Source of the DNA: JAHEZL01 sp964406465
GTDB taxonomy: Bacteria > Bacteroidota > Bacteroidia > Flavobacteriales_C > GCA-002722245
DNA length: 64,000 nucleotides
Assembly (NCBI GenBank): GCA_964406465.1
Contig: CAYORT010000001.1
Coordinates: 186,001-250,000, forward strand
Direction: 5' to 3'
Part shown: positions 1 to 7,633 of the stretch, piece after piece
Numbering within the stretch: position 1 is the stretch's first letter
How the letters are laid out: each line of letters begins with the position of its first letter
Position numbers and translations under genes: made by a program
Notes under the pieces: generated by a model
Told to the model about the DNA's origin: nothing
Seen by the model: the letters and a program-made list of their open reading frames with translations, nothing else
Databases searched by the model: none

Positions 1-1477
1 TAACAATGTCACCAACTTTAAGATTTAATTTTTCATCGCAAATTTTAGTTATGGTCAATTGGTTCTCTATAAACTCCCATTTTATTGCAGGAGTATATAG
101 TTTTTGTCCTCCTCCTGAAACCCAAATATGACCATCTTTTAGCGCAGCAGTAAGTGTTTGAAGCGTAAACAAAAAGTCTACTCTGCTTCTGTCGTTATAT
201 GTTTTTTTTAAGGCTTTTTCAAGTTCCTCCTCCCAATTAACTTTCGTTACATCAAAGTAGGGATAGAAATGCTGAAAGACGTTCCAAGCATTAATAATAT
301 CTCCCCATCTAAGATATAGGGTAAGATCATTATGATCGATTGAAAGTAAAGCACTATCGAGATTGTTTTTTATTGCAGACGGGAAAGTAGATTTTTCGTT
401 GCAGTACAATACTAGGGGAATGTAGCACGAAATACCATTTCCAATGCTTTTATTGATTAGTTCACCCACTGATGGTCCTTTATCAAATAATTTTTCTCCC
501 TTTAGAATGTTTGAGTTTACTTTTTTTATAGAAAGGCAATTACTTCTATCGAAACTTTGCAAGGGCGTGATGGTTATCGAGTAATTGTGTCCATCTGTAA
601 TCCAAGTTTTATTTTTCGTAAAAGAATTTATTTTTTTACCTGCAAAGTCGTTGTTCTTTATTGGTATTTCAATCCAATTCTCGTTTTCTAAATAATGTAG
701 TTTAAGATTGTCAATAAGAAACTCACCTTCTCCAAATAAAAAACAACCCAGTGAAATGTTTGTTGCCAATGAGTCTACATTAGCAACTATCTCATATTCT
801 TCCCATTTATTTTGTGTAATAGGATCATCAAACATATTATTGAAAAACACACCTTTTGTTTGCGCATTATCAATTCTTAGCCAAAGGTGTCCTGTACCTA
901 CATTTCCATCTGTTATGCGACACATGCCGCTTAATTTTATTTTTTTGCTTCTATACTTTGTTGCATCTAATTGTGTCTTTATAATGCCAAAATCAGATGA
1001 ATTGCGAGCAGGGTTTTGTACAGCTGTGTGCCTATTTACTCTTGTACTTTTGTAGCTTTCGTGGGCTAAGGAATTCATACCCAAATCTACACCCGTGTGT
1101 TGCCAATATGTGGATTTATACTCCTTTAAATTGGAAGGTGTTATAGCACGAAAATCGAAAGACACATTTTCTCCTGTACGATAAAATTTAATAGAGGGAG
1201 CTATCGGAAGAAAAAGTTCATTGAGAGTATTAAACAAATCTTTTTGTGAAATGCAATTTCCTATCTTTTGTGCCCCATATATAGCAAATTTGTCCCAATT
1301 TATTTGAGCCGCTTCATCACTGGGATGAAAGTACTTAACATATCCATAGATTTTCGCAAAAGTTTTTAGATATTCTATTTTTTGCGCGGTATCTAAAGGA
1401 GAGAAATCTGATTTATTTTGACCAGTCAATAGTTTGGAGCAGAGCAAAAGAAATAAAGCGATAATTTTTATTTTCAT
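1..1477 (-). CDS. S41 family peptidase, N-terminal part (cut by window edge)
   Basis: I translated this open frame by hand; it starts at the ATG at 1477-1475 and runs off the left edge after about 492 codons. It opens with a Sec-type signal peptide (MKIKIIALFLLLCSKLLTGQ). A helical segment near residues 35-70 contains KIYGYVKYFHPSDEA. A beta-rich segment near residues 165-260 resembles a carbohydrate-binding jelly roll. A second helical copy (AWNVFQHFYPYF) comes near residue 400, followed by the DGH motif at 448-450. This order is typical of the long Bacteroidota branch of C-terminal-processing (tail-specific) S41 serine peptidases; the sequence breaks off in the PDZ-like region. The catalytic Ser/Lys domain lies outside the window, so activity cannot be judged. 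It sits 31 nt downstream of the pentapeptide gene, possibly in the same transcript. Confidence 0.8.
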   Translation of the reverse strand, partial: MKIKIIALFLLLCSKLLTGQNKSDFSPLDTAQKIEYLKTFAKIYGYVKYFHPSDEAAQINWDKFAIYGAQKIGNCISQKDLFNTLNELFLPIAPSIKFYRTGENVSFDFRAITPSNLKEYKSTYWQHTGVDLGMNSLAHESYKSTRVNRHTAVQNPARNSSDFGIIKTQLDATKYRSKKIKLSGMCRITDGNVGTGHLWLRIDNAQTKGVFFNNMFDDPITQNKWEEYEIVANVDSLATNISLGCFLFGEGEFLIDNLKLHYLENENWIEIPIKNNDFAGKKINSFTKNKTWITDGHNYSITITPLQSFDRSNCLSIKKVNSNILKGEKLFDKGPSVGELINKSIGNGISCYIPLVLYCNEKSTFPSAIKNNLDSALLSIDHNDLTLYLRWGDIINAWNVFQHFYPYFDVTKVNWEEELEKALKKTYNDRSRVDFLFTLQTLTAALKDGHIWVSGGGQKLYTPAIKWEFIENQLTITKICDEKLNLKVGDIV

Positions 1478-1508
1478 GATTTAATTTTTCACTTTTTTCT
1501 ATTCGTAG

Positions 1509-2075
1509 CTATTCAATCTCAATATTATATTTATCGAGCAAGCCCAAAGCTCCATCTCTTGAAAATTTCGCTTTTTTAATTTTATTGTTTTCGGGATTGA
1601 TGGAGAAATTGAATGCACCTCTTAAATCGGCTTTTTCTAAAATGGTTTTATCGAAAACCGCGCTGCGTAAGTCACAATTTTGAAAAAGCGCCGCACTTAA
1701 ATCGCAGTTAGAAAAATCTACTTCATGCATGCTACAATTTTTAAACGATGTACTTTTCAATTTCTTTTTAAAAAACGAAGCAAGATTGAGCACGCAGTCA
1801 TCAAATTTCACGAAAAACAAAAAGTCATTGCAATCTTCAAAGCGCATTCCAAGCAATTTACATCCCTTAAAAGAAACTTCTCTAAATCCTGCGTTGCTTA
1901 CCCTTGCCAAAGAGAAATTACAGTCGGTAAAAGAACATTCAATGAAATTGATATTGGAAAGGTCAACAGCCGTAAAATTGCAATTGATGAAGGAGCAATT
2001 TTCGTATTCTCCTTTCGCAAAAGATTTAATTGAATAATCTATTCCTTTGAATTCTTCTTCTTTTTGATAACTCAT
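1509..2075 (-). CDS. Qnr-like pentapeptide repeat protein
   Basis: About 188 residues, almost entirely five-residue repeats of the A(D/N)LXX/FXXCX kind (for example ENCSFINCNF, SNCDLSAALF, KADLRGAF). This predicts a right-handed quadrilateral beta-helix. The C-terminal NPENNKIKKAKFS and GALGLLDKYNIEIE segments resemble the tail of Qnr/MfpA proteins, which mimic DNA and protect gyrase and topoisomerase IV; that role is inferred from fold and size. I chose the ATG at 2075 over the upstream GTG at 2093 because it overlaps the TGA of the MATE gene as ATGA, a translational-coupling arrangement. Pairing with an exporter suggests tolerance to a DNA-gyrase poison or a related compound. A generic pentapeptide protein with another partner cannot be excluded. 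Confidence 0.85.
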   Translation of the reverse strand: MSYQKEEEFKGIDYSIKSFAKGEYENCSFINCNFTAVDLSNINFIECSFTDCNFSLARVSNAGFREVSFKGCKLLGMRFEDCNDFLFFVKFDDCVLNLASFFKKKLKSTSFKNCSMHEVDFSNCDLSAALFQNCDLRSAVFDKTILEKADLRGAFNFSINPENNKIKKAKFSRDGALGLLDKYNIEIE

Positions 2076-3445
2076 ATTTTGATTTCTTTCCACTTGCCTT
2101 TTTTAAAATAGTACCAGGCTAAAAGTGCGATTAAAGTTTCGGCGATGGGCACAGCTACAAACACTCCGGTAGCCTTAAAATCAAATGTTTTCGCCAAAAG
2201 ATAAGCAAGTGGTATTTGAATGCACCAGAAGCAAATGATGTTGATGATAGTGGGAGTTTTTGTGTCTCCCGCGCCATTCAATGCTTGTATCATCACCATG
2301 GAAATACCATAGAAAATATATCCGGCACTCATCCATTGCATTGATAAAACAGCGAATGTAATTACCTTTTCATCTTGAGTGAAAATGCGAATAATATTTT
2401 CGGCAAAAAAGAAGAAAAGTGCGGTGACAAAAGCCATGAAAATAACATTGTATTTCATGATAAGCATAACACTTTTTTCTGCTCTATCAATTTGTTTAGC
2501 ACCTAAATTTTGTCCTACCAAAGTAGCGGCTGCATTGCTCATTCCATAGGCAGGTAGAATAAAGAAAATTAAATTTCTAAAAGCAATTTGATAGCCGGCC
2601 GATGCTTCTGTGCCGCCAGTTTCGGCAACAAGTTTGGCTAAGAAAATCCAGCTTCCACTCATAATGATAAATTGAAAAGTTGCTGGCCACGCAATTTTAA
2701 TTAAGGTATTGATCAACTCTTTACTTACTTGAAAATGATGTTTGTAAATAGTTAAAATTCCGCTGCCTTTAAACAAATGGTAGCACTGATAAAAAACGCC
2801 GGTGCTTCTTCCAATAACTGTTGCAATGGCTGCACCTTTTAATCCGAAGAAATGAATTAAAATCGGACACAAAATAATATTGATAAGGCTAGCCAGCCAC
2901 AAACTTTTCATGGCCATCATAGCATCTCCGGCCCCTCTGTAAATTCCGTTGATGAGAAAGAGGAACATGATAGCGCCGCTACCGCCTAACATGATTCGTG
3001 TAAAGATGCTGCCTTCTTTTATTACCTCATCATTGGCGCCCATCATTCCTAAGATATCTGCGGCAAACACCACTCCCAGCACACTAATGAGCACTGTGGC
3101 AATAACGGCAATGACCATTGCTTGTGCGCCAGCATGCGCAGCACCTTCTGGATTTTTTTCGCCAATTCTTCTTGAAACAACAGCTGTTGCGGCTGTGCTA
3201 ATTCCAATGCCTAAGGAGTAAATGATCATAGTAACCGATTCGGTTAAACCAACAGCAGCAATGGCATTAGCACCTAATTGTCCTACGAAGAAAATATCAA
3301 CCACAGCAAATACACTTTCTAAACTCAATTCTAAAATCATGGGAATAGCAAGTAGAAACACCGCTTTTGGTATACTGCCTTGTGTGTAATCTAGATTTTC
3401 TCCGTTGAGAGATTGTTTGATTGCTGATACAAATTTTTTGAACAT
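2072..3445 (-). CDS. MATE family multidrug/sodium antiporter
   Basis: 457 residues with about twelve hydrophobic helices in two homologous halves, the size and pattern of MATE (NorM/DinF-type) exporters. The first helix contains IPMILELSLESVFAVVDIFFVG, characteristic of MATE helix 1 and spread here over residues 35-56. Conserved loop segments are GAGDAMMAMK in the first half and its counterpart GAGDTKTPT in the second. The family expels cationic or amphipathic drugs in exchange for sodium ions or protons across the inner membrane. The substrate cannot be read from the sequence. Its TGA overlaps the ATG of the Qnr-like pentapeptide gene, so the two are probably made together. The upstream gap of 73 nt to the broken regulator may hold its own promoter. 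Confidence 0.93.
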   Translation of the reverse strand: MFKKFVSAIKQSLNGENLDYTQGSIPKAVFLLAIPMILELSLESVFAVVDIFFVGQLGANAIAAVGLTESVTMIIYSLGIGISTAATAVVSRRIGEKNPEGAAHAGAQAMVIAVIATVLISVLGVVFAADILGMMGANDEVIKEGSIFTRIMLGGSGAIMFLFLINGIYRGAGDAMMAMKSLWLASLINIILCPILIHFFGLKGAAIATVIGRSTGVFYQCYHLFKGSGILTIYKHHFQVSKELINTLIKIAWPATFQFIIMSGSWIFLAKLVAETGGTEASAGYQIAFRNLIFFILPAYGMSNAAATLVGQNLGAKQIDRAEKSVMLIMKYNVIFMAFVTALFFFFAENIIRIFTQDEKVITFAVLSMQWMSAGYIFYGISMVMIQALNGAGDTKTPTIINIICFWCIQIPLAYLLAKTFDFKATGVFVAVPIAETLIALLAWYYFKKGKWKEIKI

Positions 3446-3518
3446 GTGACGAAGATAGGAAGAAATTCTCCTATGCTTTTCTCTAGGACTTTAATTTTAC
3501 TCTTTCACGTAGAAAGGT

Positions 3519-5024
3519 CTACAACCCCCTCAAAAATTCATTCAACGTGATTTCTTCGGGCACATTAAATTTCTCTTTTAATCTCAGCTTGCGTTTATCG
3601 AGAGCACTTAAAGAGATGTTAAGTAAAGACGCTATTTCTTTGTTGTTTTTACCCATTCTTAGGTAGGTGCACATGAGTAACATTGACTCCTTAATTTTTG
3701 GATCGAGTTGTTGCAATTTTGTGATAAAGTCGTTGTATTCGGTATTGAAGTGCACTTGAAAATTGTCCCACTTCTCTTGTTCTTCTTCGGTGTTGTTTAA
3801 TGAATATTCCATTGATTTTAACTCTTTCATCAAGTTAGATGAAACATCATCACGTTGCATTAACGCTTTTAATTTCACTCCGATAGTTTGCAGTAATTCC
3901 TTGCGCTGTGCGAAGTTTAAAGCAACATACGATAAGTCCATTTCCTTTTCTTGTAATTGCATTTTAAGTTGTTCTGCTTTGAAATTGCTTTCTTGTAAAA
4001 GCATTTCATTTTTCTTTTCTTCTAAAAGTCGATTGGTAATTTTTGTTACTCTAACTTTCCATAAGAAATAGATGAAGTAAGCAAAAGCCAAAAGCAAAAG
4101 CACGTAAATTATTTTGGCAACAGTTGTTCGGTACCAAGGAGGAAGTATTGTGAAGTGAATGCTTGATTCGCCTAGCACCTTGAAACGATATAAAGATTTC
4201 ACTTGAAAGGTATATTCTCCTTCGGGTAAATTTGAATACTCTTTGTAGTTTCCGGCATCGGCCTTTCGCCATTCTCCTTCTTCATCTTTGCTTGATAATT
4301 TAACATACCAAGTTGATGGATAGAATTTTTCCATGGGCGAAGAAGAGAAATTAAATACGATACTATTTTCGCTGTATGGAATGATAATTTCTTTGCTGTT
4401 GATGGCTAGTAAACTGTCGTTTTCTAAACTTTTAAGGCAGCGAATTTTAGTGGAGGAATAAAATTTTCTCGCTTGTTTATTATCGCAAATAGAGAAGCCT
4501 TGAGCGGTACCAATGATGAATTTATTTTGATCAAATTCTTTAATCATTTCTGCTAATCCAACCAATTCTAAAGTTGTGTTGTTAATGATATTGGTACTAT
4601 CGATTAAGTAAACATTTTTGTGCTTTTTTAATACTACAGGTTCTCCATCAACTATGGTGTACAACAAACCATCTTTTATAGAACGAATTCTTTCAAATTT
4701 TAGAGGTATCGCGCTAAATGCTACATCTTTTTGTATGGTGCCATTTTCTACTGAAAATATTCCTTTCAAAGAAGAAATTTTTAGCGTGTTGCCCTCCTTA
4801 ATAATATCTTTAAAGAAGTCGGCTTGAACATTTAATTTGGCACAATATTCTACCGATTTTTCTACTGCCGTTAAATCGCTATTGATGGTTAAACAGTATA
4901 AACCATTTGTTTCGCTATTTACCCATAAATTGCCTTTATTATCGAATTCAAACATTCGAGCAGGATATTGATAACCTTTAATAGTGTTGGCGAATTGCCA
5001 TGCCCCATTTATTTTTCTGTACAC
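3519..5024 (-). CDS. C-terminal fragment of propeller/Y_Y_Y/LuxR-type sensor regulator
   Basis: The 3' part of a one-component regulator. The frame stays open upstream of the GTG at 5024 to about 5280, where it meets the N-terminal fragment through a one-base slip. In the 501-residue fragment there are further beta-propeller blades to about residue 195, then a Y_Y_Y (triple tyrosine) sandwich domain to about 295. One membrane helix lies near 303-323 (KIIYVLLLLAFAYFIYFLW). A long coiled coil covers about 330-425, and a LuxR-like helix-turn-helix covers about 446-495 (KNNKEIASLLNISLSALDKR). The helix-turn-helix would be cytoplasmic and the propeller periplasmic. Such proteins are common in Bacteroidota as membrane-anchored sensors, often beside carbohydrate genes. 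The neighbouring permease and glycosidase make a sugar ligand plausible, but this is inference. Confidence 0.85.
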   Translation of the reverse strand: MYRKINGAWQFANTIKGYQYPARMFEFDNKGNLWVNSETNGLYCLTINSDLTAVEKSVEYCAKLNVQADFFKDIIKEGNTLKISSLKGIFSVENGTIQKDVAFSAIPLKFERIRSIKDGLLYTIVDGEPVVLKKHKNVYLIDSTNIINNTTLELVGLAEMIKEFDQNKFIIGTAQGFSICDNKQARKFYSSTKIRCLKSLENDSLLAINSKEIIIPYSENSIVFNFSSSPMEKFYPSTWYVKLSSKDEEGEWRKADAGNYKEYSNLPEGEYTFQVKSLYRFKVLGESSIHFTILPPWYRTTVAKIIYVLLLLAFAYFIYFLWKVRVTKITNRLLEEKKNEMLLQESNFKAEQLKMQLQEKEMDLSYVALNFAQRKELLQTIGVKLKALMQRDDVSSNLMKELKSMEYSLNNTEEEQEKWDNFQVHFNTEYNDFITKLQQLDPKIKESMLLMCTYLRMGKNNKEIASLLNISLSALDKRKLRLKEKFNVPEEITLNEFLRGL

Positions 5025-5221
5025 ATCTATCCCTTCGAAGGTACCTACCAGAAAAACATCTTTTTGCTGAGGTACTTCGTGAAAAAACCATGCACCCTTC
5101 CAACTGCTTTTTGAGATTATTTTGGTAGAGGTTCCAGTTACTTGATAGACTTCTGCATGATCGCCGCAAAAAATATCTCCATTGAGTTCGAAAAGTGAAT
5201 ATACGAAGGCTTTTGGACCGC

Positions 5222-6325
5222 TTACTTTAGTGAAGCTAGAGTTGTTGTTTTGTTTCCAATTGGCATTGAAAAATAATCCCTGTATGTGCCTAAGTACAAT
5301 GCTGAGTTGTGAATTAGTGAAGAGTATCCACTGCCCGTAATTCCACCATCTTCTTGTATACCATAAGAAGAGTTGCTGTAATTAAAAATGGTAACACCAT
5401 TGTCGGTTGCAATTAAAATATCTCCTTGGTTATTCACGTCTATGCCATAAGCATAATTGCTTTGAAGTACCGAGTTACTTTGGTTAAGATGCTGTAAGAT
5501 TTCTAAATTATTGTTGAGAATGAAGCAACCGTTTTTTTCGGTGCCGATTACTTTTTTATTGCCGATGTACGACACGTTTTTAATAAGAGCATTTTCAAAA
5601 TATACACTTTGCGGATGCTTATTTAGGGTCGCGTTAGAGTAAGTGAAAATGCCTTTGGTTCCGTAGAAGATGTATGAATTTTCTCCAGTTTTTTCGGCGC
5701 CTTTGATTTCTAATAGTTCTAAGTTTCCTGGTAAAAATTCAATGTTTTTATTTTCTTTTAGTTTTCCAATTCCGTATCCCTCAACCATTACAAGAAGTTC
5801 GTTGCCTACTTCACCTAAGAAAAGGTACTTGCCATTTTTGTTAGGTTTTATAACAGCGATTGTTTTTCCGTCATAGATATAAATGGAATGCTGATCTACA
5901 AAATAAATTTTGTTTTTGTATTCCACCACGTAATCAATCCAATCTCCAATTTTACCATTTGAATTGGGAATCAAATTTGAAAGAGAGTGATAAACAGAAA
6001 CTCCTTTTTCGTTTTTTTCGATATAGCCAATTTCATTATCTCCACCAACATATATTCTACCATCACTTGATTTGCAGAGGGAGAACGGACAGCGACTAGA
6101 GTTTAATTTGATGGTAGTCCAAGTATATCCATCAAACTCTAACACACCGTAAGCATTGGCAACATAAAGCAAGCCATTGTCATCAAAAATGGCATCGTAA
6201 CTAACTTGATGTCCTTTGTAATCTTTAGAAACGTAAGTGTGTGCGGTAGGTTTATATGCGAAAGATTTTTGATTGCTAAGGAGTATACAGCATAACAATA
6301 TCCAAATGTAGGTGTGCTTCATCAT
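5222..6325 (-). CDS. N-terminal fragment of propeller/Y_Y_Y/LuxR-type sensor regulator
   Basis: The 5' part of the regulator described at 3519-5024. It starts with a signal peptide (MMKHTYIWILLCCILLSNQ, cleavage probably after SFA), then beta-propeller blades with repeated Asp-Gly and GxLYVAN/GRIYVGG-type strands, as in two-component-regulator propeller proteins. The frame ends at TAA 5222-5224, but the last 18 residues after LYLGTYR no longer look like a blade. Reading on after adding one base at the GGG run (plus-strand CCC, 5278-5280) gives RGLFFNANWKQNNN and then an open frame that joins the downstream fragment. The intact gene would be 3519-6325, about 935 residues. The slip is either a real mutation that destroys membrane anchoring and DNA binding, or a homopolymer sequencing error. 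Confidence 0.85.
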   Translation of the reverse strand: MMKHTYIWILLCCILLSNQKSFAYKPTAHTYVSKDYKGHQVSYDAIFDDNGLLYVANAYGVLEFDGYTWTTIKLNSSRCPFSLCKSSDGRIYVGGDNEIGYIEKNEKGVSVYHSLSNLIPNSNGKIGDWIDYVVEYKNKIYFVDQHSIYIYDGKTIAVIKPNKNGKYLFLGEVGNELLVMVEGYGIGKLKENKNIEFLPGNLELLEIKGAEKTGENSYIFYGTKGIFTYSNATLNKHPQSVYFENALIKNVSYIGNKKVIGTEKNGCFILNNNLEILQHLNQSNSVLQSNYAYGIDVNNQGDILIATDNGVTIFNYSNSSYGIQEDGGITGSGYSSLIHNSALYLGTYRDYFSMPIGNKTTTLASLK

Positions 6326-6405
6326 ACTTAATCATCTATAGTTATGTAATCCCTTTTTTACAAGGAACAATTAGTACGTTAATTCATCCAAAAGGCTACA
6401 AATAC

Positions 6406-7632
6406 CTATTGTTTTTTAAGAATATCTTTTAGCGCCACCACTTGGTTATTTACCAAAGGTTTTGCCCAGTAAGAGATCCAAAGTATATGTAGCAGCAAAA
6501 TAAAATTAAAACACATGGCAAATTGCAGTCCTATTAGGTCTTTAAGGGCCCCAATAATAAATGGAGAAATTGCACCTCCAATTACTCCGGTGCAAAGAAT
6601 TCCGGCAATTGCCCCGTGATTTTTTGCGAAAGAATTTAAACCTAACGAGAAGTTGATCGACCACATCACCGACAAGAAAAATCCAACCATCATGAAAGCG
6701 TGGTACGAGATATTTGCAGGAGCAAAGAGAGCAAGTGCCAAAGATGCTATTGCTGCAAAAACAAAATAGCGAAGTAAAATTTTGCAATCGAAAAGTTTAA
6801 CTAAAACGATCCCTAAAATGCAGCCTATGGTAAGTAGCATCCAGTACCAAAAGATTACCGAGTCGGCTTTTTCTGCTTCAAGCTGATGGTACTGCAATAA
6901 GAAATCTTTGATTTTAATTGCAACACCTTGCTCAGTGCCCACATAAGCAAAGATTGCGAAAAAAAATACCCATACTTTTTTATCGCGAAGCAATTCAAAA
7001 TACAATTCTTTTCCTGCTGCTTTTTCATCTTCTTTTAATTCAACAGTGGGTAGTTTTACAAAAAACATTAGAAGTCCCAAAGTGAGCAATAATATAGCTA
7101 TCACTTGATAGTTGATGACATAGGGGATATTCACATCAACCGGAAAAAGGGTGCTGCCTTTTGCCGCTGATTCTTGAAAATATTCAGATAAAAATGGAAT
7201 CAATGCAGCTACACCTCCAAATACAATTTGTGCTACTACACTAAAGAAAGCAAAGTTTTCTTCGCCTCCTGCAGTGCGTAAAAGCGGGTTGATAATCACT
7301 TGCAGCATTGCCATGCCCAATCCTATCATAAAAAATGAGGGAAGAATCAACGCATATTTGGGCGCAGCTGCAAACAACAGAGCTCCTGTGCCCGCAAATA
7401 AAAAAGCTATGGTCATTGCCTTTTTCTCTTTTATTCTTTCATTCAAGATAGCAGCCGGAATAGAAATAAGATAAGCAATAAAGAAAGATAGTGGTATCAA
7501 TCCCGACTCGAAACCACTTAGTCCGAAACTCTTTGAAATAGGCACGTCCAGTGGACCAATCATATTCGTGCTAAATGAAATAGCAGCGAAAATGAAGATT
7601 ACCAATCCTATTAAAAAGTAGTTCTTTTGCAT
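6406..7632 (-). CDS. FucP-type MFS sugar:proton symporter
   Basis: 408 residues with about twelve membrane helices. The helix 4-5 region MIGLGMAMLQVIINPLLR is the hallmark of the fucose/glucose/GlcNAc permease branch (FHS family: FucP, GlcP, NagP) of the major facilitator superfamily. These import a monosaccharide with a proton across the inner membrane. The ATG lies one base after the stop of the GH2 gene, so the two are translationally linked. The substrate is likely the monosaccharide the GH2 enzyme releases, which by its subfamily would be glucosamine or a related sugar. L-fucose, glucose and GlcNAc cannot be told apart by reading the sequence. Confidence 0.88.
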   Translation of the reverse strand: MQKNYFLIGLVIFIFAAISFSTNMIGPLDVPISKSFGLSGFESGLIPLSFFIAYLISIPAAILNERIKEKKAMTIAFLFAGTGALLFAAAPKYALILPSFFMIGLGMAMLQVIINPLLRTAGGEENFAFFSVVAQIVFGGVAALIPFLSEYFQESAAKGSTLFPVDVNIPYVINYQVIAILLLTLGLLMFFVKLPTVELKEDEKAAGKELYFELLRDKKVWVFFFAIFAYVGTEQGVAIKIKDFLLQYHQLEAEKADSVIFWYWMLLTIGCILGIVLVKLFDCKILLRYFVFAAIASLALALFAPANISYHAFMMVGFFLSVMWSINFSLGLNSFAKNHGAIAGILCTGVIGGAISPFIIGALKDLIGLQFAMCFNFILLLHILWISYWAKPLVNNQVVALKDILKKQ

Positions 7633-7633
7633 T

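Noticed and set aside
708..1055. 115-codon plus-strand frame
   Set aside because: It is antisense to the S41 peptidase frame, which has signal peptide, domain motifs and normal composition.
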